Source: DATMQA01 sp035566895 (lineage in GTDB: Bacteria > Verrucomicrobiota > Verrucomicrobiia > Limisphaerales > UBA8199). Taken from it: DNA of 64,000 bases. How positions within the stretch are numbered: the stretch's first letter is position 1; every line of letters starts with the position of its first letter. The stretch covers positions 18,122 through 82,121 of the forward strand of contig DATMQA010000208.1 of assembly GCA_035566895.1 (NCBI GenBank), read 5' to 3'. Below are positions 51,997 to 61,336 of the stretch, piece by piece. A program made the position numbers and the translations under genes. Below the pieces are notes generated by a model that was not told where the DNA came from, searched no databases, and was given only the letters and a program-made list of their open reading frames with translations.

Positions 51997-53370
51997 ATGA
52001 CACTCACCGAAAAAATCCTCGCCCGCGCCTCCGGCAAACCCCGCGTCCAGGCCGGCGATAATGTCTGGGTCCACGCCGATGTCCTCATGACCCACGACGT
52101 CTGCGGCCCCGGCACCATCGGCGTCTTCAAACGCGAGTTCGGCCAAACCGCCAAAGTCTGGGACCGCAACAAAGTCGTCATCATCCCCGACCACTACATC
52201 TTTACCTCCGACTCCAAATCCAATCGCAACGTCGATATCCTCCGCGACTTCGTCAAAGAGCAGGACATCCCCTACTTCTACGACGTCATCGACGACCCCA
52301 ACGGCCATTGGCACTTCGACGCCTCCAAGGGCATGCTCAAACGCCAATACGGCTCCAACTACGCCGGCGTCTGTCACACCGCCCTCCCCGAAAAAGGCCA
52401 TACCCGCCCCGGCGAAATCCTCTTCGGCACCGATTCCCATACCTGCATGGCCGGCGCTTTCAACCAGTTTGCCACCGGCATCGGCAACACCGACGCCGGC
52501 TTCGTCCTCGGCACCGGCAAGCTCCTCCTCAAAGTCCCCGAGACCATGCACTTCCGCCTCGAAGGCCGGCTCCAGCCGGGCGTCATGGCCAAAGACATCG
52601 TCCTCCATTGCATCGGCGAAATCGGCTTCGACGGCGCCACCTACCGCGCCATGCAATTCGATGGTCCCGGCGCAACCAACCTCACCATCGACGACCGCAT
52701 GACCATCGCCAACATGGCCATCGAAGCCGGCGGTAAAAATGGCATCTTCGAATTCGACGCCCAAACCCAGGCCTTTGTCGATTACCGCTGCAAACTCAAT
52801 GGCACCAGGGCCGGCTACGAACCCGTTCCGCGCGACCAGGACGAAAAGTTCGTCTATGAACTCACCGTCGATCTCTCCAGGCTCGAACCCACCGTTGCCT
52901 GCCATCCCGACCCCGGCCAGCGCAAACTCGCCAAACAACTCGGCCATATCAAACTCGACCGCGCCTATATCGGGTCCTGCACCGGCGGCAAAACCAGCGA
53001 TTTCCTCGAATTCGCCCGCGTCCTCCGCGGCAAACACGTCGCCATCGACACCTTCGGCGTCCCCGCCACCCCGGAAATCGTCCATAACCTCCAGAACTCC
53101 CGCTGGGGTGACAAAACCATTTGGGAAATCCTCCTCGCCGCCGGCGTCCAGATGACCGAAAACGCCGGCTGCGCCGCCTGCCTCGGCGGTCCCGTCGATA
53201 CCTTTGGCCGCATGAACGCCCCCCTCAAGTGCATCAGCGCCACCAACCGCAACTTCCCCGGCCGCATGGGCCACAAAGAATCCCAGGTCTTTCTCGCCTC
53301 CCCGGCCACGGTCGCCGCCAGCGCCCTCACCGGCAAAATCACTGACCCGCGCGAATACCTGCCGAGTTGA
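51997..53370 (+). CDS. leuC: 3-isopropylmalate dehydratase large subunit (LeuC/HacA type)
   Basis: The 457-residue aconitase-superfamily protein has iron-sulphur cysteines in YIGSCTGG and GCAACLGGP. Other motifs are FGTDSHTCMAGAF, VIIPDHYIF and NRNFPGRMG. It isomerises isopropylmalate with a small LeuD subunit, which is missing from the window; homoaconitase or another hydratase role is possible. The stop codon lies inside the left arm of the repeat element at 53368. Confidence 0.85.
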   Translation: MTLTEKILARASGKPRVQAGDNVWVHADVLMTHDVCGPGTIGVFKREFGQTAKVWDRNKVVIIPDHYIFTSDSKSNRNVDILRDFVKEQDIPYFYDVIDDPNGHWHFDASKGMLKRQYGSNYAGVCHTALPEKGHTRPGEILFGTDSHTCMAGAFNQFATGIGNTDAGFVLGTGKLLLKVPETMHFRLEGRLQPGVMAKDIVLHCIGEIGFDGATYRAMQFDGPGATNLTIDDRMTIANMAIEAGGKNGIFEFDAQTQAFVDYRCKLNGTRAGYEPVPRDQDEKFVYELTVDLSRLEPTVACHPDPGQRKLAKQLGHIKLDRAYIGSCTGGKTSDFLEFARVLRGKHVAIDTFGVPATPEIVHNLQNSRWGDKTIWEILLAAGVQMTENAGCAACLGGPVDTFGRMNAPLKCISATNRNFPGRMGHKESQVFLASPATVAASALTGKITDPREYLPS

Positions 53371-53521
53371 TGGATGGTGGATGGTGGATGATGGATCTCC
53401 GAAAGAGGCCGTAGGCCGTACATCCTGTTTCACGCATCACGCATCACGCATCACCAATGCCGCCTCCCACCCCACCTCTCGAACTTCATCCACCATCCAC
53501 CATCCATCATCCATCATCCCC
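53368..53521. repeat. Composite inverted repeat element (GGATGGT / CACGCAT / CATCCAC words)
   Basis: TGATGGATGGTGGATGGTGG (53368-53387, continuing to 53397) faces CATCCACCATCCACCATCCA and CATCATCC words (53487-53521). Between them is a CCGAAAGAGGCC part and the ACGCATC heptamer (53429-53454) identical over 26 bases to part of priA. The leuC stop codon lies in the left arm. The next gene starts at 53457, so the right arm is translated. Confidence 0.88.
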
Positions 53522-55478
53522 CATCCTCGACCGCTGGTGTGAGCGCGGCATCCTCGCGTTGACCTTGCTCATCCTGGTTTCGATGCCGCTGGCTTTCGGT
53601 GGACAACCCCAACCCCCGGCCAGTTTCCCTCTCGGCTTTCTGCTCCTGGACCCCTTCGTCGCCGCCCAATGGCTGATGGTTCCTGTCCTGGCGCTCTGGC
53701 TGGCCCGTCTTTGGCTCAATCCCAAACCCCGCCTCCTTTGGCCCCCGGTTTGTTGGGCCGTCCTGGCCTTCGTCCTCTACGCCCTCGCCCGCTACCTCAG
53801 AGCGGACATCGAATACCTCGCCCGCCTGGAGTTGCTCCGCATCCTGGTCTATGGCTTCCTGTTCTTCGTCATCCTCAACAACCTGCACCGCCAGGAATCC
53901 GCTCAACTCATCACCTTCACCCTCGTCTTTCTGGCCATGGCGGTTTCCTTCTATGCCGCCTTCCAGTTCTTTACCGGGTCGGACCGCGTTTGGCATCTGT
54001 TCCGGCCCTACTATCATCACCGCGGTTCGGGCACCTACATCTGCCCCAACAACCTCGGAGGCTTCCTCGAACTGCTGTTGCCTTTGGCCCTGGCCTATGC
54101 CGTCGTCAGCCGCCTCAAACCGGTCCTTCGGATCCTTCTGGGTTACGCCGCCCTGGTCATCCTGGCGGGCATCGGCGCCACCGTTTCCCGCGGAAGCTGG
54201 TTGTCCTCAGGCGTCGCCCTCCTTTGCTTTTTTGGCGTGCTGCTCTTCCATCGCCATTATCGCCTGCCGTCGTTTCTTTTGCTCGTGCTGTTGGTCGCGG
54301 CCGGTTTTTACTTCCTGCCCAAGAGCTTCTTCATTCAATCGCGCTTCCGCCAGCTCGTTTCTCAGGAAGGCAAAATCGACGATGACGCCCGCTTCGCCCT
54401 CTGGCGGCCCGCCTTTCGCGTCTGGGAGGACGCTCCCTGGTTTGGCGCCGGGCCGGCCCATTTCGATTACCGCTATCGCGCCTATCGTCCCGAGAGCGTC
54501 CAGGGCCGCGCCGTCTTCGTCCATAACGATTACTTGAATGCCCTGGTTGATTACGGCCTCGTCGGCGCGCTCTTAATCGCCTCCGTCCTGCTCCTGCTCG
54601 CCCTCGGCCTCCGCAAAACCTGGCGCGCCGTCCGCGGTCCCCCAAGCGACCTCGGTCACCAGCGCGGCAGCAACAAGTTCGCCTTTGTCCTCGGCGCCTC
54701 CCTGGGGCTGCTGGCCCTCCTGGTCCATTCCCTCGTTGATTTCAACATGCACATCCCCGCCAACGCCCTCGTCGCCGTTGCCTTGATGGCCCTCTTGAGC
54801 GCCCATCTCCGGTTCGCCACCGATCGTTATTGGGTTGGGAGCAATTTCTGGGTCACTGCCTCGCTCACTCTCGCCCTTTTGGCCGGCGGCGTCAGCCTTG
54901 CCTGGCAAAGCTCCCGCCATGTCGGTGAGCAGTTTTGGCTGGCACAGGCCGCCCGGACGCTCGAGCTTTCCAAGGCCCAGGTTGATTGCCTCACCCGCGC
55001 CGCCACCCTCGAACCCGGCAATCCGGAAACCGCTTACACCATTGCCGAAGCCCTCCGCCGCCAAAGCCAGGAAGGCGCCGACTTCTATCAGGACCAGCAA
55101 CAGGGCGATTACCGCCAGTTGGCCCGGCAGGCTATGGATTGGTTCGGCCGCGGCATGAAGCTGAATCCGTTGGATCCTCGCAACTTTTGCGGCTACGGCT
55201 GGTGCCTCGACTGGCTCGGAAAACTGCAGGAATCAGCCCCTTTCTTTGACCGCGCCGAGCAGCTCGATCCCAACGGCTATTTCACCCTCAACAAAATCGG
55301 CTTGCACTATCTTGAAACCGGGGATTTCGCCGCCGCCAGACCTTGGTTCGAACGCTCGCTCCGGCTCGAACACGAAGACCCCACCATCGCTCAAAGCTAC
55401 CTCGCCCTCGCCAACCGCCGCCTGCTCGAGGCCGCCACCAATGAAATCAGCGCCAAAATCAACTTTCCAGCCCCCTGA
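53457..55478 (+). CDS. O-antigen ligase/polymerase-type membrane protein with TPR C-terminus
   Basis: 673 residues. About 11-12 membrane helices span residues 30-480, with the Wzy_C-type periplasmic loop (ATVSRGSWLSSGVALLCFFG, FGAGPAHFDYRYRAYRPE, VHNDYLNALVDYG). TPR-like repeats follow (about 500-660). Such proteins ligate or polymerise surface polysaccharides. Residues about 9-24 (LHPPSTIHHPSSPIL) are encoded by the repeat arm; a later TTG start is possible, so the true N-terminus is uncertain. Confidence 0.82.
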   Translation: MPPPTPPLELHPPSTIHHPSSPILDRWCERGILALTLLILVSMPLAFGGQPQPPASFPLGFLLLDPFVAAQWLMVPVLALWLARLWLNPKPRLLWPPVCWAVLAFVLYALARYLRADIEYLARLELLRILVYGFLFFVILNNLHRQESAQLITFTLVFLAMAVSFYAAFQFFTGSDRVWHLFRPYYHHRGSGTYICPNNLGGFLELLLPLALAYAVVSRLKPVLRILLGYAALVILAGIGATVSRGSWLSSGVALLCFFGVLLFHRHYRLPSFLLLVLLVAAGFYFLPKSFFIQSRFRQLVSQEGKIDDDARFALWRPAFRVWEDAPWFGAGPAHFDYRYRAYRPESVQGRAVFVHNDYLNALVDYGLVGALLIASVLLLLALGLRKTWRAVRGPPSDLGHQRGSNKFAFVLGASLGLLALLVHSLVDFNMHIPANALVAVALMALLSAHLRFATDRYWVGSNFWVTASLTLALLAGGVSLAWQSSRHVGEQFWLAQAARTLELSKAQVDCLTRAATLEPGNPETAYTIAEALRRQSQEGADFYQDQQQGDYRQLARQAMDWFGRGMKLNPLDPRNFCGYGWCLDWLGKLQESAPFFDRAEQLDPNGYFTLNKIGLHYLETGDFAAARPWFERSLRLEHEDPTIAQSYLALANRRLLEAATNEISAKINFPAP

Positions 55479-55650
55479 GCCCGGGACGGCCCATAATTGG
55501 CCCGGAATATGCCATCAAAACCCTGGTTATGAACCAGATGCAGGCCGGAACACCCTGCCCGAAAATCTACGATTACGGGTTGACAACCCCTGCCATCGAT
55601 CTAGAATGCCCATAAATAGTAACAGTCAGCCCACTCCACCTGGAGCATAT

Positions 55651-56535
55651 ATGAAACAACGCCTGATTAACGGTCTGCTCGCCCTCGGAATCGCCGTCGC
55701 GATGGTCTCCTCCCTCACCGCCCAAACGGTGATCGAGGGCTCCGCCAAAGTCGTCCGCGTCAAAGGCCCCGCTCGCTTTACCACCGGCAACAACATCTGG
55801 CAGCCCCTCAAACCCGGCGACGTCCTCAAGTCCGGCACTATCGTCCAAACCGGCAAGGAAGCGAAATCCTTCGTTGATATTGTCCTCAACGATCCCAATG
55901 CCTCCATGCCCCACGCGGCGCTTTACAACCCCAGCGCCCCGGCTTCCTCCATGTCCTCCTCTCAGCCCACCGCCTCACAGAACGTCGTCCGTATCTGGGA
56001 AAACACCGCTCTCGGAATCGACAAACTTACCTCCCAGCAGACCGGCAACGACGTCGTCAGCGAAACCCAGCTCGACCTTCGCGCCGGCCACATCACCGGC
56101 ATCGTCAAAAAAATGTCCGCCGCCTCCAGGTACGAAATCAAGCTGCCCAATGGCATCGCCGGCATTCGCGGCACCACCTATGATATCACCTCCGACGGCG
56201 TGCTGAAGGTCGCTGATGGCTCAGTGGTTATCGCCACGGTCAAGACCGACGCTGCCGGCAACACCACCAGCGGACAGCCGCAAGTCGTCAACGGCGGCTG
56301 GCAGTTCGACGCCCGCACGGACAAGATGTCCGAGCTGTTGCCGCAGGACCAAAGTTTCTTTGACAAGATCATCCCTACCATGCGCTACATTGTGGAAAGC
56401 ATGGCCACCACCATCAGCCGCGACCGGACAATTTATTACGAGCAGGAAGGCTCCCCGACCCAGGGCCAAAACGGCCAGGGCCAAAACAATAACAACCAGG
56501 GCCAGAACCAGGGCGGCCGCATGACCCCGAGGTAA
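55651..56535 (+). CDS. Secreted FecR-domain protein
   Basis: Starting at ATG 55651 (MKQRLINGLLALGIAVAM) gives 294 residues. A cleavable signal peptide ends near SSLTAQ. A FecR domain follows (LKPGDVLKSGTIVQTGKEAK, then IKLPNGIAGIRGTTYDI). The C-terminus is Gln/Asn/Gly-rich and low-complexity. Unlike classical FecR it has no membrane-spanning anti-sigma helix. It is followed by an intrinsic terminator and the CHASE2 cyclase; FecR-CHASE2 pairs are seen in several bacteria (recalled). Confidence 0.85.
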   Translation: MKQRLINGLLALGIAVAMVSSLTAQTVIEGSAKVVRVKGPARFTTGNNIWQPLKPGDVLKSGTIVQTGKEAKSFVDIVLNDPNASMPHAALYNPSAPASSMSSSQPTASQNVVRIWENTALGIDKLTSQQTGNDVVSETQLDLRAGHITGIVKKMSAASRYEIKLPNGIAGIRGTTYDITSDGVLKVADGSVVIATVKTDAAGNTTSGQPQVVNGGWQFDARTDKMSELLPQDQSFFDKIIPTMRYIVESMATTISRDRTIYYEQEGSPTQGQNGQGQNNNNQGQNQGGRMTPR

Positions 56536-56572
56536 CGATTCCGTCGTGGATTGATCGTCCACCACCGCTTTC

Positions 56573-56608
56573 AAAACCGGAGCAGCCTTGTGTTGCTCTG
56601 GTTTTTTT
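56573..56608 (+). terminator. Intrinsic terminator after the FecR gene
   Basis: The stem AACCGGAGCA/TGCTCTGGTT (10 pairs, one G-U) with a 9-base loop is followed by seven T residues. Placed 38 bases after the FecR gene stop and 17 bases before the cyclase start, it should uncouple, or attenuate, the two genes. Confidence 0.85.
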
Positions 56609-56624
56609 GTTTTAGTCCAGGGAA

Positions 56625-58982
56625 GTGAACCTGAAGCCTTTCAAACACGTTCCGGTTCTGATTGCCTTCGGCGTTATTTCCATCGTCTGTCTCTTGCGCT
56701 GCCTGCATTTGGATTGGCTCGAACGGCTGGAACTCATCACTTACGACATCCGCACCCGCACCGCCCTCCATTTTCCGCAGCCGGCCGCCACCAATCTCGG
56801 TTTCGTCTTCATTGATGAAGACAGCATCAAACGCGTTTGGAACGGCTCGGTCGGCTATCACTTCGGTCTGCTTTGGCCGCGCCAGGTCTTCGGCGCGCTG
56901 GTCCAGGAACTGTCCCAGCAAGGCGCTAAAGCCGTTGCCCTGGACATCATCTTCGGCGAGTTGCGCCCGGATCATCCCTCGGTGCAAATGGCTGATGGAA
57001 GCTATCCGGAGTCTGACGAGGTTTTTGCCACTCAAATGCGGCGAGCCGGCAACACCATAATCGCCATTACTCATGAGGTAACGCCCCCCAGCCTGTTTCT
57101 TACCAATGCGTGCGCGGTGGGGGACATTTCCGCCGACAAAGATGCCGACGGCATCCTGCGCCGCGTCCAGGCCTTCCGGGTCTATCGCCGCTGGCATGAT
57201 GCCTTCCGAAAAATGGAGGACGATTTCGAGTACGCGGTTGATTTGGCCCAAGCGCGGGTCAGACCGCGTCAGATCGTCCTGCCACGCCCAAAGGAACTGG
57301 GGGACATTAAGATACCTCTCGATGCCGACGGCAATTTCGACCTCGCCGATTTTGGCGGCGACAAACTCCCGCCGGGCGCCGCGCCCAAAGCCAAGCCCTT
57401 CACCGACGAGCGCGTGTGGCACATGGGCCTGGTGCTCGCGGCCCACGAACTGGGCCTCGACCTGGCCCATGCGCAAATCGACCTCACGAACGGCTGGATT
57501 ACGCTGCGCAGCCCGGGTGGATTGGAGCGCGTCATCCCGGTCGATCGCGACGGCTACTTTTACATCGACTGGTGCCTGCCCGTGGAAGATCCCCGCCTCA
57601 CCAAAGGAGCCGTTCAAGACCTCCTGGCTCAACAGCACTCCCGGTTGTTGGGCGAGACCAATGGATTGGCGAACCGTTGGCGTGACAAGCTGGTCGTCGT
57701 CGGCTCCGGGGCCGTCGAAGGCAATAATCTTACTGACCGCGGCGCCACCCCATTGAGTGAGGATACCTTGCTGGTGAGCAAGCATTGGAATGTGGCCAAC
57801 TCGGTGATTACGGGCCGATTCATTCATCGAGGACCGTTGGCGGTGGAATTGGCGCTCATTGCAATACTGGGCGGGGTGGCGGCGGTGGTGACGTGGCGTT
57901 TGCGCGTGCTCGTGGCTTCGTGCGTGGTAACTGCGGCCTTAATTCTTTACTGCGGGATCGCTTTAGGCTTTTACGTGCAAACTCGTTACTGGCTTCCGGT
58001 CGTCCTGCCGGTCTGGGGCGGCCTGTTTATGAACCACGTTTGCCTGGTCACCTGGCGCGTGCTCTTCGAGCAGGCTGAACAGCGGCGGATCAAAGGAGTC
58101 CTCTCCACCGTGGTATCACCCAAAATCGTCAAGGTCCTGCTGCAAGCACGGAAGCTCGCTTTGGGCGGCGCGCGCCGTGAGATTACGGTCCTCTTTGCCG
58201 ACGTGCGCGGGTTCACCGAGTTCACCGACTCCAGCCAGGAACAGGTCGCCGAGTTTGTCCGTCAGAACGGCCTGACGGGCGCCGCCGCCGAGGCTTGCTT
58301 CGACGAGCAGGCCCGCGAGACGCTCGGCACGATCAATCTGTATCTGGGCGTCGTCGCCGATACCATTCTCGAACGAGACGGCGCCTTGGACAAATTTATC
58401 GGCGATTGCGTAATGGCTTTTTGGGGCGCGCCCAACCCAGAGCCGAAACACGCCGCGGCGTGTGTCCGCGCTGCCGTCGCCGCGCAGCGGGCGATTTACG
58501 AACTGAACCGGCAACGCGCGGTTGACAATCAAAAGCTCGAACTCGAAAACCGCGCCCGCCAGTCCGCTGGCCTGCCTCCCAAATCGATGCTGCCCGTCCT
58601 GTTCCTCGGCACCGGCATCAACACCGGGATGGCTACGGTCGGCATGATGGGTTCCGAAGTCAAAACCGTGGTTCGCCAAGCCAATTATACCGTCTTCGGA
58701 CGCGAGGTGAATCTCGCCAGCCGGTTGGAGGGACTCTCGGGACGAGGCCGTATCTTTATCAGCCAATCCACCTATCTCCATTTACAAAGGGATGACCCGG
58801 AGCTGGCCGCCACCTGCACTGCTTTGGCTCCAACCCACGTCAAAGGCATTCGTACCGCCGTCCAGGTCTATGAAGTGCCCTGGCGCGACCCTGGCGCTCC
58901 GCCGCTCGACCAGGAGTTCGCCTCAAAAGGCGACACCGGCGCCACTTCCTTCACCACTCTGCTTCCGCGGACTCCCGCATAG
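56625..58982 (+). CDS. CHASE2-domain class III adenylate/guanylate cyclase
   Basis: 785 residues from GTG 56625; no ATG is near. An N-terminal helix is followed by a CHASE2 extracellular sensor (about 30-390), about three membrane helices (LALIAILGGVAAVVTWRL and following), and a cyclase domain (about 505-770). Metal aspartates are in LFADVRGFTEF and FIGDCVMAFWG; the transition-state Asn/Arg are in GREVNLASRLE. An insertion of about 40 residues (SSQEQVAEFVRQNGLTGAAA) lies in the cyclase domain. It makes a cyclic nucleotide in response to an envelope signal. Confidence 0.88.
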   Translation: MNLKPFKHVPVLIAFGVISIVCLLRCLHLDWLERLELITYDIRTRTALHFPQPAATNLGFVFIDEDSIKRVWNGSVGYHFGLLWPRQVFGALVQELSQQGAKAVALDIIFGELRPDHPSVQMADGSYPESDEVFATQMRRAGNTIIAITHEVTPPSLFLTNACAVGDISADKDADGILRRVQAFRVYRRWHDAFRKMEDDFEYAVDLAQARVRPRQIVLPRPKELGDIKIPLDADGNFDLADFGGDKLPPGAAPKAKPFTDERVWHMGLVLAAHELGLDLAHAQIDLTNGWITLRSPGGLERVIPVDRDGYFYIDWCLPVEDPRLTKGAVQDLLAQQHSRLLGETNGLANRWRDKLVVVGSGAVEGNNLTDRGATPLSEDTLLVSKHWNVANSVITGRFIHRGPLAVELALIAILGGVAAVVTWRLRVLVASCVVTAALILYCGIALGFYVQTRYWLPVVLPVWGGLFMNHVCLVTWRVLFEQAEQRRIKGVLSTVVSPKIVKVLLQARKLALGGARREITVLFADVRGFTEFTDSSQEQVAEFVRQNGLTGAAAEACFDEQARETLGTINLYLGVVADTILERDGALDKFIGDCVMAFWGAPNPEPKHAAACVRAAVAAQRAIYELNRQRAVDNQKLELENRARQSAGLPPKSMLPVLFLGTGINTGMATVGMMGSEVKTVVRQANYTVFGREVNLASRLEGLSGRGRIFISQSTYLHLQRDDPELAATCTALAPTHVKGIRTAVQVYEVPWRDPGAPPLDQEFASKGDTGATSFTTLLPRTPA

Positions 58983-59072
58983 TTTTTCCATAAAATCTCT
59001 TTACAACTTCCTGATTCTCGCGCTAAGGTGCGGATAAGTAACGAATTTGCGTTTAACAAAACGAAAGACTTT

Positions 59073-59528
59073 ATGCGTAAGACACTTCCCCTCCTCGCGC
59101 TTCTCGCCCTCGCTGGCATCCTCGTCTCAGGCTGCGCCAATCCTGAGCGAAAATTCGGCCGCGGCATGGGCAACATGTTCGACATTGTGCGCGGAGGCGA
59201 ATTCCGGCGCACGATGGAGCAATCCTACCTGTATGACGGGCCGGATTTCGCTTATACGACCGGATTTTTCCGGGGCATCAACCGCACTTTCGCCCGGACA
59301 GGCATCGGCATCTATGAGGTGGTAACCGCGCCGTTTCCCAACCCGGGGCACGGTTACGATCCCATTTGCACCTCGTACTTGACCCCCGCTCCTGTGTATC
59401 CCGATAATTACGCGCCAAATATTGTCGAAGACTCGATGTTCGTCACTGACAGCAATCTCGGGTTCGGTGGTGGCGACGTGCTGCCGATGGTGCCGGGGAG
59501 CCGCTTCCGTATTTTCGACACACAATAG
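59073..59528 (+). CDS. TIGR04073-family exosortase-system-associated lipoprotein
   Basis: Starting at ATG 59073 gives 151 residues. The lipoprotein signal ends GILVSGC. The body, RKFGRGMGNMFDIVRGGEF, GINRTFARTGIGIYEVVTAP and FPNPGHGYDPICTSYL, matches from memory the TIGR04073 family defined as associated with exosortase systems. No exosortase or PEP-CTERM gene is in the window. Function unknown. Three bases separate it from ispE. Confidence 0.8.
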   Translation: MRKTLPLLALLALAGILVSGCANPERKFGRGMGNMFDIVRGGEFRRTMEQSYLYDGPDFAYTTGFFRGINRTFARTGIGIYEVVTAPFPNPGHGYDPICTSYLTPAPVYPDNYAPNIVEDSMFVTDSNLGFGGGDVLPMVPGSRFRIFDTQ

Positions 59529-59531
59529 GTC

Positions 59532-60407
59532 TTGGCGATCGAGAAGCTATCGCCCTGCAAGGTCAACCTGCTGTTGAATATTCTCGGCCGGCGCGCGGAC
59601 GGTTTTCATGAATTGGAAACGGTCATGCACCCGGTTCAGGTCTTTGATCGCCTGGTTTTTGCCCGAAGCACCGCCGGAATCGCTCTGACCTGCAGCGACC
59701 CGGCGTTGCCCACCGACTCGCGGAATCTGGTTTATCGTGCGGGGGCCGCTTTTCTAGAGGCGGCAAAAATCAAAGAAGGGGTATCCGTTCATCTCGAGAA
59801 GAGAATTCCGCTGGCCGCAGGTTTGGGCGGCGGGAGCGGCAACGCCGCGACAACGCTGCTGGGTTTGAATGATCTTTTCAGCCGGCCGTTGAGTTACCCT
59901 GGCCTGGAAGTCATCGCGGCCTCCCTCGGTTCGGATGTTCCTTTCTTTCTCCAAGGCAAACCTGTGCTGGCTTTGGGCCGGGGCGAGAAAATTCAGCCTC
60001 TCGATTTCTTCCCCGCGTTGCGCGGCGCGGCGTTTCTGGTGATTCATCCCGGGTTTGGCATCTCCACCGCCTGGGCCTATCAACAACTCGGCCGCTTCGC
60101 GGCGGCCTTGAATGGCCGCCCGGGGAGGGCACAAAAACTGATCTCCCTGCTGGAAACCGCTGACCTTAAGACCGCCGGGGCAGAGTTTTACAACTCGCTC
60201 GAAGCACCGGCATTGGAGAAATACCCGCTCCTGGCAATTTTTCAGGAGTTTCTTCGCAGCGAGGGCGCGGCCGTCACCCTCATGTCCGGCAGCGGCTCCA
60301 GCACCTTTGCGCTTGTCGAGAGCCGAACTGGCGCGGAGGTGCTGGCCGAAAAGTTCAAAGGGAAATTCGGGGTGATCAATTGGATGGCAACCGTTCCGGT
60401 CACCTGA
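59532..60407 (+). CDS. ispE: 4-diphosphocytidyl-2-C-methyl-D-erythritol kinase
   Basis: The 291-residue GHMP kinase starts at TTG 59532, directly after the TIGR04073 gene stop, so translation is probably coupled. Motifs: SPCKVNLLLNILGRRADGFH, the ATP-binding PLAAGLGGGSGNAATTL, and the C-terminal LMSGSGSSTFAL. It carries out the fourth step of the MEP isoprenoid pathway, supplying precursors for hopanoids among others. Confidence 0.93.
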   Translation: MAIEKLSPCKVNLLLNILGRRADGFHELETVMHPVQVFDRLVFARSTAGIALTCSDPALPTDSRNLVYRAGAAFLEAAKIKEGVSVHLEKRIPLAAGLGGGSGNAATTLLGLNDLFSRPLSYPGLEVIAASLGSDVPFFLQGKPVLALGRGEKIQPLDFFPALRGAAFLVIHPGFGISTAWAYQQLGRFAAALNGRPGRAQKLISLLETADLKTAGAEFYNSLEAPALEKYPLLAIFQEFLRSEGAAVTLMSGSGSSTFALVESRTGAEVLAEKFKGKFGVINWMATVPVT

Positions 60408-60436
60408 CGTTGAACGAGTTAATTAGCGAGATACAA

Positions 60437-60480
60437 GGTTAACCATTCAACTGATTTAACCTGTTCAAATCATTTAACTT
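60437..60480. repeat. TTTAACC/TTTAACT word repeat
   Basis: GGTTAACCATTCAACTGATT and following TTTAACC words lie in the convergent gap between ispE and the TPR gene. Same family as 36656-36697 and 38012-38044. Confidence 0.5.
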
Positions 60481-60515
60481 TTCTCGCGTGGCGATTCGAA
60501 AGATTTGGCCGATTC

Positions 60516-61313
60516 TTAGAGTTTTTTCTTCGCTTTCTCACGCCGCGGGTTCCAATCGGCCCAACTGGAAGCCCAGGCCGGACCGGTGAGTTTGGCGCGC
60601 GCGGCGGGCAGGGTTGTTTCCAGGGCGTTGAGTTCCCGCAGGGCGTTGGTCCGTTCGCCCCATTTCAAGTAAGCCTCGAGCAAGTTCAGATGGTTCTCCG
60701 GATAATCCGGGGCCAATTCCACCGCCCGCAGCAAATGCTCACGGGCCTTGGAACGGCTGCCGATGCTGCCGATGGACGGGGCATCGCAATAAAGCAGGCC
60801 CAGATTGCGGTCGGGGCCGGCGAAGTCAAAATGCGAGTCCAGGTCGCGGGCCAGGCCGAATTCGTGTTCCATCTGCCGGACCAGTTTGAGCGCGCCCAGG
60901 CTCTTCGTCCGCGCCAGTTGACCCAGATCCATTGCGAGGTAATAATGGGCCGCGGCGGAGTTGGAGTTTTGCGCCACGGAATTTCGGCTGGCAACGATCC
61001 CTATTTCAGCGAGTTGGGCGCGCTCGGCGTTGTTGGTTGAGAATTCCGCCAGGTCAAAACAGGCGCGGCCGAACTGCCAGGCGGCCTCGTGGTTCTGCGG
61101 CTCCTTTTGGTAACGTTCCTGGGCCTGGTGAAAAGCTTGCTGCGCCAGGAGCGAAAACCGGCCTTCGACGGCATCAGCGGTGGCGACGCACTCGAAGCAA
61201 AACCAGAGCGCGAAAAACGCGTTGACATTCCGGCGCCGGATGCTCCCAGCGCCGGTCCGGCGCCCCAGGATATCACTAGCCCGCTGCTCGATTTTAGTTG
61301 TTGCGCATCCCAT
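60516..61313 (-). CDS. TPR-containing exported protein
   Basis: 265 residues. An N-terminal region of about 30 charged residues is followed by a hydrophobic stretch (NAFFALWFCFECVATADA) that may be a signal or anchor. Several TPR-like helical pairs follow (LAQQAFHQAQERYQKEPQNH, AAAHYYLAMDLGQLARTKS, LLRAVELAPDYPENHLNL). Probably a periplasmic scaffold protein. Divergent from the small lipoprotein gene; its start codon overlaps that gene's promoter. Confidence 0.7.
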   Translation of the reverse strand: MGCATTKIEQRASDILGRRTGAGSIRRRNVNAFFALWFCFECVATADAVEGRFSLLAQQAFHQAQERYQKEPQNHEAAWQFGRACFDLAEFSTNNAERAQLAEIGIVASRNSVAQNSNSAAAHYYLAMDLGQLARTKSLGALKLVRQMEHEFGLARDLDSHFDFAGPDRNLGLLYCDAPSIGSIGSRSKAREHLLRAVELAPDYPENHLNLLEAYLKWGERTNALRELNALETTLPAARAKLTGPAWASSWADWNPRREKAKKKL

Positions 61314-61328
61314 ACCGCAGTTTATAAT
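61301..61328 (+). promoter_or_regulatory. Promoter for the small lipoprotein/hpnH genes
   Basis: A perfect -10 TATAAT (61323-61328) is preceded at 16 bases by TTGCGC (61301-61306). Transcription would start near 61335, only a base or two before GTG 61337, so the first gene would be essentially leaderless. Confidence 0.6.
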
Positions 61329-61336
61329 ATGGCTCA

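Noticed and set aside
51901..53433. Minus-strand frame of 510 codons opposite leuC
   Set aside because: Gly/Ala/Asp/Glu-rich antisense translation of leuC, without any known motif.
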